A stretch of DNA of 64,000 bases. Origin: Sphingobacterium sp. UBA5670 (GTDB taxonomy: Bacteria; Bacteroidota; Bacteroidia; Sphingobacteriales; Sphingobacteriaceae). Location of the stretch: the NCBI RefSeq assembly GCF_002420705.1, contig NZ_DIIM01000016.1, positions 94,438 to 158,437 of the forward strand, given 5' to 3'. The notes under the pieces are model-generated. The model worked only from the letters and a program-made list of their open reading frames with translations, had not been told where the DNA came from and did not search any database. A program made the position numbers and the translations under genes. Shown here one piece after another: positions 33,324 to 41,826 of this stretch (the first letter of the stretch is position 1; the number at the start of each line of letters is the position of its first letter).

Positions 33324-33395
33324 AAGCATCTTTAAATTTTTTGTGAAATATAAGGCTTTCGCGCATCATAATGAAAAGATTTAAACTTTAATGTT

Positions 33396-34304
33396 ATGAT
33401 GAACTCTAAATTGAATATCTACCGCAAAGAATGGCTGGATGTTATTTTTGCTGGTCGCAACAAAATGTATGGCGCCTATGAGTTGCGCAATCTGTCTAAT
33501 AAAGCAACAAATATAGGTTTGGGAATTGTTGTTTCTTTTGCAGTTTTACTGATCGTAGGTTCCTATGGGTATAATAAATATTTTAGGAAAACTGTTCCTG
33601 TTGTGACATATACCGTCCGCGATCTGGGACCTGAGGTATTGGAAGAAATTCAAAAGAAGGTAGAGGAGAAAGAGGAGGTTCCTGAAGAACCTGTCATGAT
33701 GAAAGAGAAAGCCCCGCAGCAGGTTGCGCAAGATGTATCCAAATTTGATCTGGTGAGAATGCCTGATATAAAAGTGGCCAAAGCAAATCAAGTTACGGAA
33801 GAACTTGTGAGCCAGGATGAATTGAAAAATCCCAATACAATGACCTCAAGGATCACATTAAAAGCAAGTCCATCAGGTACATATATTGCGCGCGGTGAAT
33901 TTGGTTCTTCAAAAAGAGATGGTGATATTACGGGCAAAGGGGTGGGATCTATATCCGGAGGTGGAACTGATGATAATTCAAACAATCCATTTACATCTGT
34001 AGAAATTATGCCAACACCTGTAGGCGGACTCCCTGCCTTTATGAAATGGATTGCTGAGAACTATAACTTTCCACAACAGGCTTTGGATCAGGGAGTATCG
34101 GGTGTTATAGAGGTTTCTTTTGTCGTTGAAAAAGATGGAACACTAACAGACATTGCGGTTAAACGTGATATGAAATTTGGTACGGGAGATGCTGCTATAA
34201 ACTTATTGAAGAAAGCGAAAAAATGGAAACCAGGAGTGCAAAATGGACTTAAAGTACGTGTAGCGTATACTCTACCGATCCGTTTAAGTGCTGTTTCACA
34301 ATAA
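33396..34304 (+). CDS. tonB: TonB-family energy transducer
   Basis: Carries proton-motive energy from the inner membrane to TonB-dependent receptors. The 302-residue protein has the Bacteroidota-type cytoplasmic start (WLDVIFAGRNKMYGAYELRN), one membrane span at about 35-55, an acidic Pro/Glu/Lys periplasmic linker (EEKEEVPEEPVMMKEKAPQQ), a flexible middle and a C-terminal TonB domain (QGVSGVIEVSFVVEKDGTLT to the end). Two ATG codons overlap at 33396 and 33399; either may be used. No exbB/exbD is adjacent. Partners among several TonB paralogues are likely elsewhere. Confidence 0.92.
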   Translation: MMNSKLNIYRKEWLDVIFAGRNKMYGAYELRNLSNKATNIGLGIVVSFAVLLIVGSYGYNKYFRKTVPVVTYTVRDLGPEVLEEIQKKVEEKEEVPEEPVMMKEKAPQQVAQDVSKFDLVRMPDIKVAKANQVTEELVSQDELKNPNTMTSRITLKASPSGTYIARGEFGSSKRDGDITGKGVGSISGGGTDDNSNNPFTSVEIMPTPVGGLPAFMKWIAENYNFPQQALDQGVSGVIEVSFVVEKDGTLTDIAVKRDMKFGTGDAAINLLKKAKKWKPGVQNGLKVRVAYTLPIRLSAVSQ

Positions 34305-34433
34305 ATGCTTCTTAACTTTATTTAACAGATCATCAATTAAACTTTCGATAGCTGAGGCGACTCTTACTAATAAATAAGTTGAAAAAGAGTACTTATTAAA
34401 AGAATGATTGTTGGTTTTATAAAAAATAAAGAA

Positions 34434-34940
34434 ATGAAAAAGTTGATGTTAAGTTTGGCGTTATCTGGATTGATGTTAGCCGGTTTCGCTCAAGAAAAAA
34501 AAGATGTTAAACCAGAAATGAAAGAAATGCAAACTTCTATGCATAAACACAAAGGCGGAAGAATGCATGATGGTTTTAAAAATAAAACTCCAGAGGAAGT
34601 TGCTAAGATGAAAACTGATCGCATGGATCAAAAGTTGAAATTTACAGATAAACAGCGTAAAGATATCTATGCCTTTAATTTGAAGCAAGCAAAAGACCAT
34701 CAGAAATTAGCTGCTGAGCATAAAGAACATCGCGCAAAAATGAAAAAACAACGTGTGGCAGAACATGAAAAAATGATGGGAATGTTAACTCCAGAGCAAC
34801 AAAAAACGTTAAAGGATTCCTACGCTGAAAATCGTAAAATGCACAAAGAACATTGGAAAAAAGACAGACAGCTAAAAAGAAAAGACTTTAAAAAAGGTGA
34901 AGTAACTAAAACAAATGATGCCGACGTAAAAGCATCATAA
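34434..34940 (+). CDS. Secreted Spy/CpxP-like, Met/Lys/His-rich protein
   Basis: A 168-residue protein from the ATG at 34434, with a signal peptide (MKKLMLSLALSGLMLAGFAQ). The rest is almost wholly helical and highly charged: EEVAKMKTDRMDQKLKFTDK, MMGMLTPEQQKTLKD. This LTPEQ-plus-charged-helix layout resembles DUF4890 and the Spy/CpxP periplasmic chaperone group. The start was moved 10 codons down from the earlier GTG/ATG because only this one begins with a signal peptide. The His/Met-rich start of the mature protein (MHKHKGGRMHD) hints at metal binding; this is speculation. Confidence 0.75.
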   Translation: MKKLMLSLALSGLMLAGFAQEKKDVKPEMKEMQTSMHKHKGGRMHDGFKNKTPEEVAKMKTDRMDQKLKFTDKQRKDIYAFNLKQAKDHQKLAAEHKEHRAKMKKQRVAEHEKMMGMLTPEQQKTLKDSYAENRKMHKEHWKKDRQLKRKDFKKGEVTKTNDADVKAS

Positions 34941-34991
34941 AAATTAAACAAGGATAGTTTTCATATTAAATATTGGTGAGTGTTAGTAGAG

Positions 34992-35020
34992 GAGGGAACC
35001 GTTGGTTCCCTCTTTCTTAT
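34992..35020 (+). terminator. Intrinsic terminator of the Spy-like gene
   Basis: A 9-bp stem GAGGGAACC/GGTTCCCTC with a 3-nt loop and a T-rich tail. Confidence 0.8.
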
Positions 35021-35128
35021 TATGTAAGCTCATGCTTAATACCTAAGCTCATCATTTGTTCGATGTGTTTTGTCTAGCTCAAAGGTTACACGATTGCAAA
35101 ATGCTTCGGTATTCCCATCAGGATGCGC

Positions 35129-36265
35129 TTATTTGATAAACCTTCTTGTTATTGAATTACTATCCATTAGTTTAGTGATCAGATAGCTAAGACTAAAGCC
35201 AAGTACCGCTATGGAGAGGATTTTCAATGTTGCTGGAAGATTAGGAATGTTTAAGAAGGTATCCGTCAGCGCCTGAACAATAATAAAATGCGATAAATAG
35301 ATGCCGAAGGTGGCTGAAGAGATACGTTTTATCCATGTAGATTCAGGTATCTTTAGTTTTTGTACAACAAGGAAAATGGCTATGGTCATCAGCGCGACGT
35401 TGATATTACAGAAATACCAGATCACCTCGAGGTTGGCATAATTTCCGGGATAGTATTTTTGAGTCGCCAAGAAGCCAAAAAATGTGGCTAAAAATCCAAC
35501 AATAAATAAAGGTAAGGCAATCGCTATGGTCTTGGTGATAGACCATTGAAATGGATAGTTGACCAGATAATAAGCTAATACAATGTAGCCAAGGAAACCT
35601 GAAAAATAATAGAAGGTGCCAAATTCATTCCAGTTACAGACTCCCCAGATCCCCATCTGTTCATAATTTCCCGTATATCCCAATGTTGGAGCAATCATTT
35701 TGATGTATGGAATGAGAAGTGTGACTATCCAGAATGCAAGAAAATATTGAATGTCTTTTTTTGTTGCCTGATTCAACCAGCTGCCGATGATAGGTATGAT
35801 GAGGTATAGACCAATTAACATATACATATACCATAGGGGGGTAGTATCGTAGTTAAAATTAAATATTGCGGTATAAATTTTTGTAATTGTTGCTTGCATC
35901 GTAAAATTAGTCATATCGATCAACGCACTGGGGCTACTCTTAATGAAATTCAGGTATACAAAAAAAGCGATTGGCAATACAATTGACCAAAAGATAAGTG
36001 GGACAATTATTCTTCCAATTCTCTTTCTATAAAAGGTGGCCAGATCGGTTTTAACGGGAAAAAGGAGTATACCTGACATCATCGCAAATAAGGGCACACA
36101 GGCGCGGACGATGCTTCCCCAGAATACACCTTGATGAAAGGTGCTGCTGTTGTCAAATGTTCCGACAAAGGCGTCGCAGCTATGGGATATGAGTACCATG
36201 AAGCAGGCGAGAATGCGCAAGAAATCAATCCAAGGAAGATAAGTTTTTGTGTTTTCGGAAGTCAT
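35129..36265 (-). CDS. Acyltransferase 3 family membrane protein
   Basis: A 378-residue protein of the OafA/WecH-type acyltransferase 3 family, which transfers acetyl or other acyl groups to exported sugars or lipids. It begins with the diagnostic YLPWIDFLRILACFMVLISH (catalytic His at the end) and has about ten membrane spans. The arginine-bearing loop YRKRIGRIIVPLIFWS matches the family. There is no sign of a fused SGNH domain. It is a single gene with the lutB terminator directly upstream. The substrate cannot be predicted; surface polysaccharide or lipid acylation is the usual role. Confidence 0.88.
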   Translation of the reverse strand: MTSENTKTYLPWIDFLRILACFMVLISHSCDAFVGTFDNSSTFHQGVFWGSIVRACVPLFAMMSGILLFPVKTDLATFYRKRIGRIIVPLIFWSIVLPIAFFVYLNFIKSSPSALIDMTNFTMQATITKIYTAIFNFNYDTTPLWYMYMLIGLYLIIPIIGSWLNQATKKDIQYFLAFWIVTLLIPYIKMIAPTLGYTGNYEQMGIWGVCNWNEFGTFYYFSGFLGYIVLAYYLVNYPFQWSITKTIAIALPLFIVGFLATFFGFLATQKYYPGNYANLEVIWYFCNINVALMTIAIFLVVQKLKIPESTWIKRISSATFGIYLSHFIIVQALTDTFLNIPNLPATLKILSIAVLGFSLSYLITKLMDSNSITRRFIK

Positions 36266-36294
36266 TTGTAATGAGGTTTGGGATCGAAGCTAAC

Positions 36295-36336
36295 AAAAAA
36301 AGTGGCATTAGCTTGATCGTCTAATGCCACTTTTTT
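36295..36336 (-). terminator. Intrinsic terminator of lutB
   Basis: A 16-bp stem (AAAAAAGTGGCATTAG and complement) with a 9-nt loop; the run of A before it gives a T-tract on the minus strand. It starts 2 bp after the lutB stop. Confidence 0.85.
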
Positions 36337-36337
36337 G

Positions 36338-37726
36338 TTATTCTTTATTTTTTTGATGTTCTTTCCATTGTTTGGAGAAGGATTTGTCGGCCAATTTGGG
36401 TAGTTCCCGTTGATCTCCCCAGGTTTTCTGAAAGAGTTTTTTGAGAAAGAAATTTTTAAATTTCCCGCCGAAGAAATCGATCAGTTTTCTACGCATGATA
36501 CCATAGGTAAACCATTGCCAGACTTTTTGTTCTGTTTTTGCTGCTAAGCCTTGATCAACAGAATCTTTTCTGTTGACGAGAAGCATGCGTTGAATGTCAA
36601 TACCGACAGGACAGACCTCTGTACATTTTCCACAGAGTGTGGAAGCGTAGCTTAGGTGTTTGAATTCTTTCATGCCATTTAAATGTGGCGATATGAGCGA
36701 TCCAATTGGACCCTGATAAGTCGTTTCATAGGTATGTCCACCGATATTCTGGTAGATTGGACATACATTTAGACAAGCACCACAGCGGATGCAATATAAG
36801 CCCTGGCGTTGTTCCTTTTGCGCTAAGAGTTTGCTGCGGCCATTGTCAAGCAGTATAACATACATTTCTTCGGGACCATCCGATTCATAAGGTTGTTTTG
36901 GCCCAGTGAGTAGCGTATTGTATACCGTTAGATTTTGACCCGTTCCATGTGTGGATAGGAGTGGCCAAAAGACTTCCAAATCTTGTACGCTGGGAATGAT
37001 TTTTTCTATTCCAACGACGGCGATATGTGTTTTGGGGAAGGTCGATGTCAATCGGGCGTTTCCTTCATTTTCGGTAATTGCTATACTTCCAGTTTCTGCA
37101 ATTAAGAAATTGGCTCCTGTAATCCCAATTTCTGCCGATAGGTAACGATCTCGAAGTAATTCTCGGGCCTTCATTGTAAGTTGTTCCGCAGATGCATCTA
37201 GCGGTGTGTCAAATTTCTCGTGAAAAAGCTTGGCAATATCTTCCAGGCTCAGATGCATGGCCGGCGTAACAAAATGATAGGGTTTTTGGTCCAGTAGCTG
37301 AATGATATACTCGCCAAGATCAGTTTCTATGGCTTCAATATTTTTGGAGGCCAGAAAATGATTAAGCTCGATCTCTTCTGTCGCCATCGATTTTGACTTT
37401 ACGACAGATTTTGCTTTTTTACGTGCAATGATCGAATAGATTTCGTCCAAGGCTTCCGTAGCATCGTTGGCCCAGATTACTTTTCCGCCTCGAGCCGTGA
37501 AGTTTGCTTCAAATTGCAACAAATAACGATCGAGATTTTCCATGACCTTCCATTTGATCAGGTTCGCTTTTATCTTGCTATTTTCAAGGTCCGCAAATTT
37601 GCTCTTGCCTTTTTCGAAAGCCATGCTGTATTTGTCGATATTGTAATTGATAATATCGCGGTGTTTGGTGTCAAATGCTTTTTGCGCACTTTCCTTAATA
37701 AACGTATTAGCGGTACTCTCTGCCAT
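36338..37726 (-). CDS. lutB: LutB/LldF-type lactate utilization iron-sulfur protein
   Basis: A 462-residue protein of the LutB/YkgF family, part of the LutABC complex that oxidises L-lactate to pyruvate. The N-terminal part carries the LUD domain (GANFLIAETGSIAITENEGN, VGIEKIIPSVQDLEVF). Two cysteine clusters for [4Fe-4S] centres follow: CIRCGACLNVCPIY and CGKCTEVCPVGIDI. A C-terminal DUF3390 tail ends the protein. The length is complete. lutA and lutC are not next to it (aspS lies upstream, an acyltransferase downstream), so the complex is split here or the gene serves alone. Confidence 0.92.
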   Translation of the reverse strand: MAESTANTFIKESAQKAFDTKHRDIINYNIDKYSMAFEKGKSKFADLENSKIKANLIKWKVMENLDRYLLQFEANFTARGGKVIWANDATEALDEIYSIIARKKAKSVVKSKSMATEEIELNHFLASKNIEAIETDLGEYIIQLLDQKPYHFVTPAMHLSLEDIAKLFHEKFDTPLDASAEQLTMKARELLRDRYLSAEIGITGANFLIAETGSIAITENEGNARLTSTFPKTHIAVVGIEKIIPSVQDLEVFWPLLSTHGTGQNLTVYNTLLTGPKQPYESDGPEEMYVILLDNGRSKLLAQKEQRQGLYCIRCGACLNVCPIYQNIGGHTYETTYQGPIGSLISPHLNGMKEFKHLSYASTLCGKCTEVCPVGIDIQRMLLVNRKDSVDQGLAAKTEQKVWQWFTYGIMRRKLIDFFGGKFKNFFLKKLFQKTWGDQRELPKLADKSFSKQWKEHQKNKE

Positions 37727-37749
37727 CTAATCTGCTAATTTTTCACAAA

Positions 37750-37776
37750 AAAAGTTGGTAAAAATTACCAACTTTT
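37750..37776 (-). terminator. Intrinsic terminator of aspS
   Basis: A 12-bp inverted repeat AAAAGTTGGTAA/TTACCAACTTTT with a 3-nt centre, followed by a T-run on the minus strand. Confidence 0.8.
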
Positions 37777-37822
37777 AAATATACTGTTAATAAATTGTTT
37801 CTCGAAAATCGAGTTAAATAAT

Positions 37823-39574
37823 TTATGCTTTTATCGCAATATTTAAGCTTAGCTCGTCCAGCTGCTCTTGGTGGATGGTTGACGGTGCGTCAATCATAAC
37901 ATCTCTTCCCGAGTTGTTTTTTGGGAAGGCAATCACGTCGCGGATGGAATCTAAACCTGCCAATAAGGATACTAGTCGATCAAAACCAAAGGCCAATCCA
38001 CCATGTGGAGGAGCACCGAAGGTAAAGGCCTCCATAAGGAATCCAAATTGTTTTTTTGCTTCTTCAGGACTGAATCCTAAATGTTTGAACATGAGCGATT
38101 GAAGCTCTCTGTCATGGATACGGATTGATCCACCACCGACTTCTACACCGTTTAAAACAAAGTCATAGGCATTTGCTCTTACTTCTCCGGGATTGGTATC
38201 TAAAAGTGGAATATCTTCCGGTTTTGGTGAAGTGAATGGGTGGTGCATGGCGTGGAAACGGCCACTTTCTTCGTCCCATTCCAATAGTGGGAAATCAACG
38301 ACCCATAATGGAGCAAAGGTTTCTTTGTTGCGGAAACCAAGTTGTGCTGCTACTTCTAGACGTAGTTCATTAAGTTGTTTGCGAACTTTGTCTGTTCCAC
38401 CAGCCATAATTAACAATAAGTCGCCAGGTTTCGCGTGGAACGCTTCTGCAATTGCCGACAGTTGTTCTGGCGTGAAAAATTTATCAACGGACGACTTGAC
38501 TGAACCGTCTTCATTCACACGCGCATATACCAAGCCCGTTGCACCAATCTGTGGACGTTTGATAAAATCTGTCAATGCATCCAGTTGTTTTCTGGTATAA
38601 TGCGCACAATTTTCCGCATTGATACCAACCACTAACTCTGCTGCATCAAATACAGGGAAACCTTTTCCTTTGGCAACCTCGTTTAGTTCAACAAACTGCA
38701 TTCCGAAACGGATATCCGGTTTGTCTGATCCGTAAAGGCGCATCGCGTCTGCGTAAGTCATACGCGGAACATTGCCTAAGTCGATACCTTTGATTGTTTT
38801 GAAGATATGTTTTGCAAGTCCTTCAAAGATATTTAATACATCTTCCTGTTCTACAAAAGACATTTCACAGTCTATTTGCGTGAATTCTGGTTGGCGGTCT
38901 GCACGCAAATCTTCATCACGAAAACATTTGACAATTTGAAAATAGCGATCAAATCCTGAAACCATCAATAATTGTTTGAAGGTCTGTGGGGATTGAGGTA
39001 ACGCATAAAATTCTCCAGGATTCATACGGGAAGGTACGACAAAGTCGCGTGCTCCCTCTGGAGTTGATTTAATCAGGTATGGGGTTTCTACTTCCAGGAA
39101 GTTTTGGGAGTCAAGATAACGGCGTACCTCTTGTGAGGTCTTATGACGTAAAATAAGATTTTCACGTACGGGATTACGACGCAAATCTAGGTATCTGAAC
39201 TTCATTCTGATGTCATCACCGCCATCTGTTTCATCTTCTATTGTAAAAGGAGGTAATTTAGCGGCATTTAATATTTCAAGATTTGAAACCTTGATTTCAA
39301 TATCTCCTGTAGAGATTTTAGCATTTTTATTGGAACGTTCGATAACTTCTCCGGTTACCTTGATGACATATTCTCTTCCGAGCTCACGGGCACTTGCGCG
39401 CAAGGAAGCATCATCATCTGCATTGAACGTTAATTGTGTGATACCATATCGGTCTCTAACATCGATGAAAGTCATACCGCCCAAATCGCGCGATTTCTGA
39501 ACCCATCCACTTAGGGTAACCGTTTTCCCTAAGTCAGCTAGTGTTAATTCTCCACAAGTGTGTGTTCTGTGCAT
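37823..39574 (-). CDS. aspS: Aspartate-tRNA ligase
   Basis: Class II aminoacyl-tRNA synthetase that charges tRNA-Asp with aspartate. The 583-residue protein has the OB-fold anticodon-binding domain (TVTLSGWVQKSRDLGGMTFI, residues 18-100), class II motif 1 around VRRYLDSQNFLEVETPYLI, motif 2 around QIVKCFRDEDLRADRQPEFT, a GAD insertion domain (about 300-410), and motif 3 GLAFGFDRLVSLLAG near the C-terminus. This is the bacterial-type enzyme; discrimination of Asn is not resolved. A -7-like element TAATTTTG lies on the minus strand at 39607-39600, giving a leader of about 20 nt. Two MraZ-like boxes lie further upstream. Confidence 0.96.
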   Translation of the reverse strand: MHRTHTCGELTLADLGKTVTLSGWVQKSRDLGGMTFIDVRDRYGITQLTFNADDDASLRASARELGREYVIKVTGEVIERSNKNAKISTGDIEIKVSNLEILNAAKLPPFTIEDETDGGDDIRMKFRYLDLRRNPVRENLILRHKTSQEVRRYLDSQNFLEVETPYLIKSTPEGARDFVVPSRMNPGEFYALPQSPQTFKQLLMVSGFDRYFQIVKCFRDEDLRADRQPEFTQIDCEMSFVEQEDVLNIFEGLAKHIFKTIKGIDLGNVPRMTYADAMRLYGSDKPDIRFGMQFVELNEVAKGKGFPVFDAAELVVGINAENCAHYTRKQLDALTDFIKRPQIGATGLVYARVNEDGSVKSSVDKFFTPEQLSAIAEAFHAKPGDLLLIMAGGTDKVRKQLNELRLEVAAQLGFRNKETFAPLWVVDFPLLEWDEESGRFHAMHHPFTSPKPEDIPLLDTNPGEVRANAYDFVLNGVEVGGGSIRIHDRELQSLMFKHLGFSPEEAKKQFGFLMEAFTFGAPPHGGLAFGFDRLVSLLAGLDSIRDVIAFPKNNSGRDVMIDAPSTIHQEQLDELSLNIAIKA

Positions 39575-39599
39575 ATTGTTATTAAAATTATATTTTACG

Positions 39600-39607
39600 C
39601 AAAATTA
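39600..39607 (-). promoter_or_regulatory. Candidate -7 element of aspS
   Basis: TAATTTTG on the minus strand, 25 bp before the aspS ATG, matches TAnnTTTG. A convincing -33 element at normal spacing is not visible. Confidence 0.4.
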
Positions 39608-39654
39608 TTGGTTTTACTCGACAATAACGAATTCTGTTAAGCTTATTTGAGCAA

Positions 39655-39720
39655 CCTCCTCCCACTTTCTTCCACATGTTTTGCTTCTGATTTTGAGATC
39701 TCCCACTTTGCTCCCTCTTT
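39655..39720 (-). promoter_or_regulatory. Two reversed MraZ-like boxes in the aspS-mraZ intergenic region
   Basis: The 10-mer AAAGTGGGAG occurs on the minus strand at 39668-39659 and 39709-39700. Each has a second half-site: GTGGA ten bases before the first GTGGG, and GAGGG eleven bases before the second. The same 10-mer is in the mraZ operator. The aspS-mraZ gap (39575-40008) otherwise holds a TGTGGAAAA box and promoters but no gene. Confidence 0.45.
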
Positions 39721-39918
39721 AGGAGGAATTGCGTAAAATTAAATTTCTAAAGAGGAAATTTTTACAATTCATTTCCGGTTTTTGGAAAAAAAGCCTGAAA
39801 AATTAGCGTCTATTCTAGATCTTATTTTTAGTAGGAGATAGCTGTTTAACTGCTTGTAAATAAGGTTTTATACATGTTTCTTCTTAAGTCGACTTCTGTT
39901 TGTTGTAGCTATTTTTCG

Positions 39919-39933
39919 ATGTGGAAAACTTTT
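39919..39933 (+). promoter_or_regulatory. TGTGGAAAA (TTTTCCACA) box upstream of mraZ
   Basis: ATGTGGAAAACTTTT, identical over 15 bp to the sequence at 54011-54025 before ftsZ. TTTTCCACA differs by one base from the DnaA box TTATCCACA. Binding is not shown. Confidence 0.4.
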
Positions 39934-39942
39934 TTATGTGAT

Positions 39943-39978
39943 AAAGTGGGGGAAAGTGGGAGAAAGTGTATACTTTTA
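39943..39978 (+). promoter_or_regulatory. MraZ operator and promoter of the dcw cluster
   Basis: Three tandem 10-bp repeats, AAAGTGGGGG, AAAGTGGGAG and AAAGTGTATA, start at 39943, 39953 and 39963. Helically phased GTGGG repeats are the known binding site of MraZ, which represses its own cluster. A -7-like TACTTTTA (39971-39978) follows directly, so bound MraZ would cover the promoter. Confidence 0.7.
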
Positions 39979-40008
39979 CATTTAAATTAGAATAGGATAA
40001 TTGACGAC

Positions 40009-40470
40009 ATGACTCAGTTGATCGGAGAATTCGAATGCAAGTTAGACGCCAAAGGAAGGATGGTGTTGCCAGCTGCGCTCAAGAGGCAAATGCCTCATGT
40101 AGAGCGGGATGGTCTTGTGGTGAATCGCGGTTTTGAGAAACATCTCGTGTTTTATCCGCGGGAGGAGTGGGATTTGATGACGGCTAAGCTGGCGAAATTG
40201 AATCAATTCGACCCTAAAGTTCGTGCGTTTGTCCGTGCTTTTACACGTGGCGCTACAGAATTGACATTGGATGCTGCGGGTCGTGTTTTATTGCCGAAAA
40301 GTTTGTTGGAATTCGCAGGTATAAACACAGAGTTGGTGTTGGCGTGTCAATTTAATAAAATTGAGGTTTGGTCAAAAGAAGGTTATGAGGATTTGATGGG
40401 TGATGGTGGTGTGGAAGATATATCATCTTTGGCGGCAGAGGTAATGGGAGATATTAATTTTGGAATATAA
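40009..40470 (+). CDS. mraZ: Transcriptional regulator MraZ
   Basis: First gene of the division and cell wall cluster; a DNA-binding protein of two AbrB-like SpoVT folds. The 153-residue protein contains the twin motifs: GEFECKLDAKGRMVLPAALK with the DxxGR signature in the first half and ELTLDAAGRVLLPKSLLEFA in the second. MraZ forms a ring that binds GTGGG repeats and represses mraZ and downstream genes; such repeats lie 41-66 bp upstream. The rsmH ATG follows 4 nt after its stop codon. The length and motifs are complete. Confidence 0.95.
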   Translation: MTQLIGEFECKLDAKGRMVLPAALKRQMPHVERDGLVVNRGFEKHLVFYPREEWDLMTAKLAKLNQFDPKVRAFVRAFTRGATELTLDAAGRVLLPKSLLEFAGINTELVLACQFNKIEVWSKEGYEDLMGDGGVEDISSLAAEVMGDINFGI

Positions 40471-40474
40471 GCGT

Positions 40475-41389
40475 ATGGAGAATGTATATCATGTTCCGGT
40501 AATGTTACAAGAATGCATGGATGCTTTGGCTATAAAGCCGGATGGCATCTACGTGGATGTGACTTTTGGTGGTGGTGGTCATTCTCGGGAGATTCTGAAG
40601 AGATTAGGGCCGAAGGGCAAGCTGTTTGCTTTTGATCAAGATCCGGATGCATTGGAAAATGCAATTGATGATCCTCGTTTTACATTGATCCATCAAAACT
40701 TTAGATTTTTAAAAAATAGCCTTCGTTTGGAAGGTGTGCGTTCTGTAGATGGTATTTTGGCGGATCTAGGTGTTTCTTCGCATCAATTTGATGCAGCAGA
40801 TCGCGGGTTTTCCATTCGTTTTGATGCAGATCTGGATATGCGTATGGATCAGGTCGGCGATTTGGATGCGAAATCGCTTTTGGCGACCTATTCGGAGGAA
40901 GATCTTCATCGTATTTTTGGTATGTATGGTGAAATCATGAATGCGAAATCGCTTGCAAAAACTATTGTTACGGCGCGTTTGGCGCAGCCAATCCAAACTG
41001 TTGCTGAATTGAAGGAGGTGATTCAGCGTATGGTACCGAAAAGTAAAGAGCATAAATATCATGCGCAGGTATTTCAGGCGCTTCGTATAGAAGTGAACCG
41101 TGAGTTGGAAGCCTTACAGGAATTTTTATTGCAGACAGTTGACGTGTTAGGTGCTGAAGGTCGATTGGCTGTTATGTCTTACCACTCTTTGGAGGACCGT
41201 TTGGTCAAAAATTTTATGGCCAAAGGTAAGTTTAAAGGTGAGGTTGAGAAGGATTTTTTTGGAAATGAAATTAAGCCATTTCATGTGTTGAGCCGTAAAG
41301 CGATTACGGCATCTGCGCAGGAATTGTCGGTAAATAATAGATCACGCAGTGCGAAACTGCGTATTGCTGAAAAGTTGGATTTGTCTTAA
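40475..41389 (+). CDS. rsmH: 16S rRNA (cytosine(1402)-N(4))-methyltransferase
   Basis: Adds the N4-methyl group to C1402 of 16S rRNA, using S-adenosylmethionine. The 304-residue protein has the SAM-binding motif VDVTFGGGGHSREIL, FDQDPDAL, and the family features DLGVSSHQFD, DLDMRMD and MSYHSLEDRLVKNFM. I chose the ATG at 40475 (MENVYHVPVML); the frame also opens at a TTG at 40460 inside mraZ, less likely. A 4-nt gap to mraZ and 15 nt to ftsL support one transcript. Confidence 0.95.
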   Translation: MENVYHVPVMLQECMDALAIKPDGIYVDVTFGGGGHSREILKRLGPKGKLFAFDQDPDALENAIDDPRFTLIHQNFRFLKNSLRLEGVRSVDGILADLGVSSHQFDAADRGFSIRFDADLDMRMDQVGDLDAKSLLATYSEEDLHRIFGMYGEIMNAKSLAKTIVTARLAQPIQTVAELKEVIQRMVPKSKEHKYHAQVFQALRIEVNRELEALQEFLLQTVDVLGAEGRLAVMSYHSLEDRLVKNFMAKGKFKGEVEKDFFGNEIKPFHVLSRKAITASAQELSVNNRSRSAKLRIAEKLDLS

Positions 41390-41404
41390 AAATGGAGCGA
41401 GAGG

Positions 41405-41818
41405 ATGAGCAGAAATACAATAAGACAGAAAGAGCTGAGTGAAGAAGTTCAGGAGGAACTACAAGAAACTGTCGAGGAAAAGGCGGAACAAACAGAAGCG
41501 TTTATTAAAACGCTTTTTACCGTTGGAGACCTTTCGTTAAATAAAATATTGCAGTACTTGCCTTTTGGAGCTTTCATTGCCTTTTTGATGTTGTTGTATA
41601 TTTCCAATCGTCATTTTGCAGAGCGAACTATTCGGAGTATCGATAAAGTAAGTAAAGAGGTGAAGGAATTAGGTTGGGATCATAAGTCTCTTTCTGCCGA
41701 ACTGATGAAGATGTCTACGCAGACAGAAATTGCAAAACGTGTGGATTCTTTGGGGTTGAAAGAGCGTGTGGAACCGCCGATCAAAGTCGAAGTTATAGAG
41801 AATAAAGAAGATAAATAG
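41405..41818 (+). CDS. ftsL: FtsL-like divisome protein
   Basis: A 137-residue bitopic membrane protein between rsmH and ftsI, the normal place for ftsL. The N-terminal 55 residues are acidic and cytoplasmic (EEVQEELQETVEEKAEQ), a membrane span follows (LPFGAFIAFLMLLYISN, about 52-70), then a periplasmic coiled coil (IRSIDKVSKEVKELGW to SLGLKERVEPP). FtsL works with FtsB and FtsQ to recruit and activate FtsWI. The call depends on position and topology more than on sequence, since FtsL is poorly conserved. The acidic N-terminus is longer than in Proteobacteria. Confidence 0.8.
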   Translation: MSRNTIRQKELSEEVQEELQETVEEKAEQTEAFIKTLFTVGDLSLNKILQYLPFGAFIAFLMLLYISNRHFAERTIRSIDKVSKEVKELGWDHKSLSAELMKMSTQTEIAKRVDSLGLKERVEPPIKVEVIENKEDK

Positions 41819-41826
41819 GAAGAGTT

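Noticed and set aside
38193..38600. A 135-codon plus-strand frame opposite aspS
   Set aside because: aspS is certain on the minus strand; this frame is its complement with no family match.
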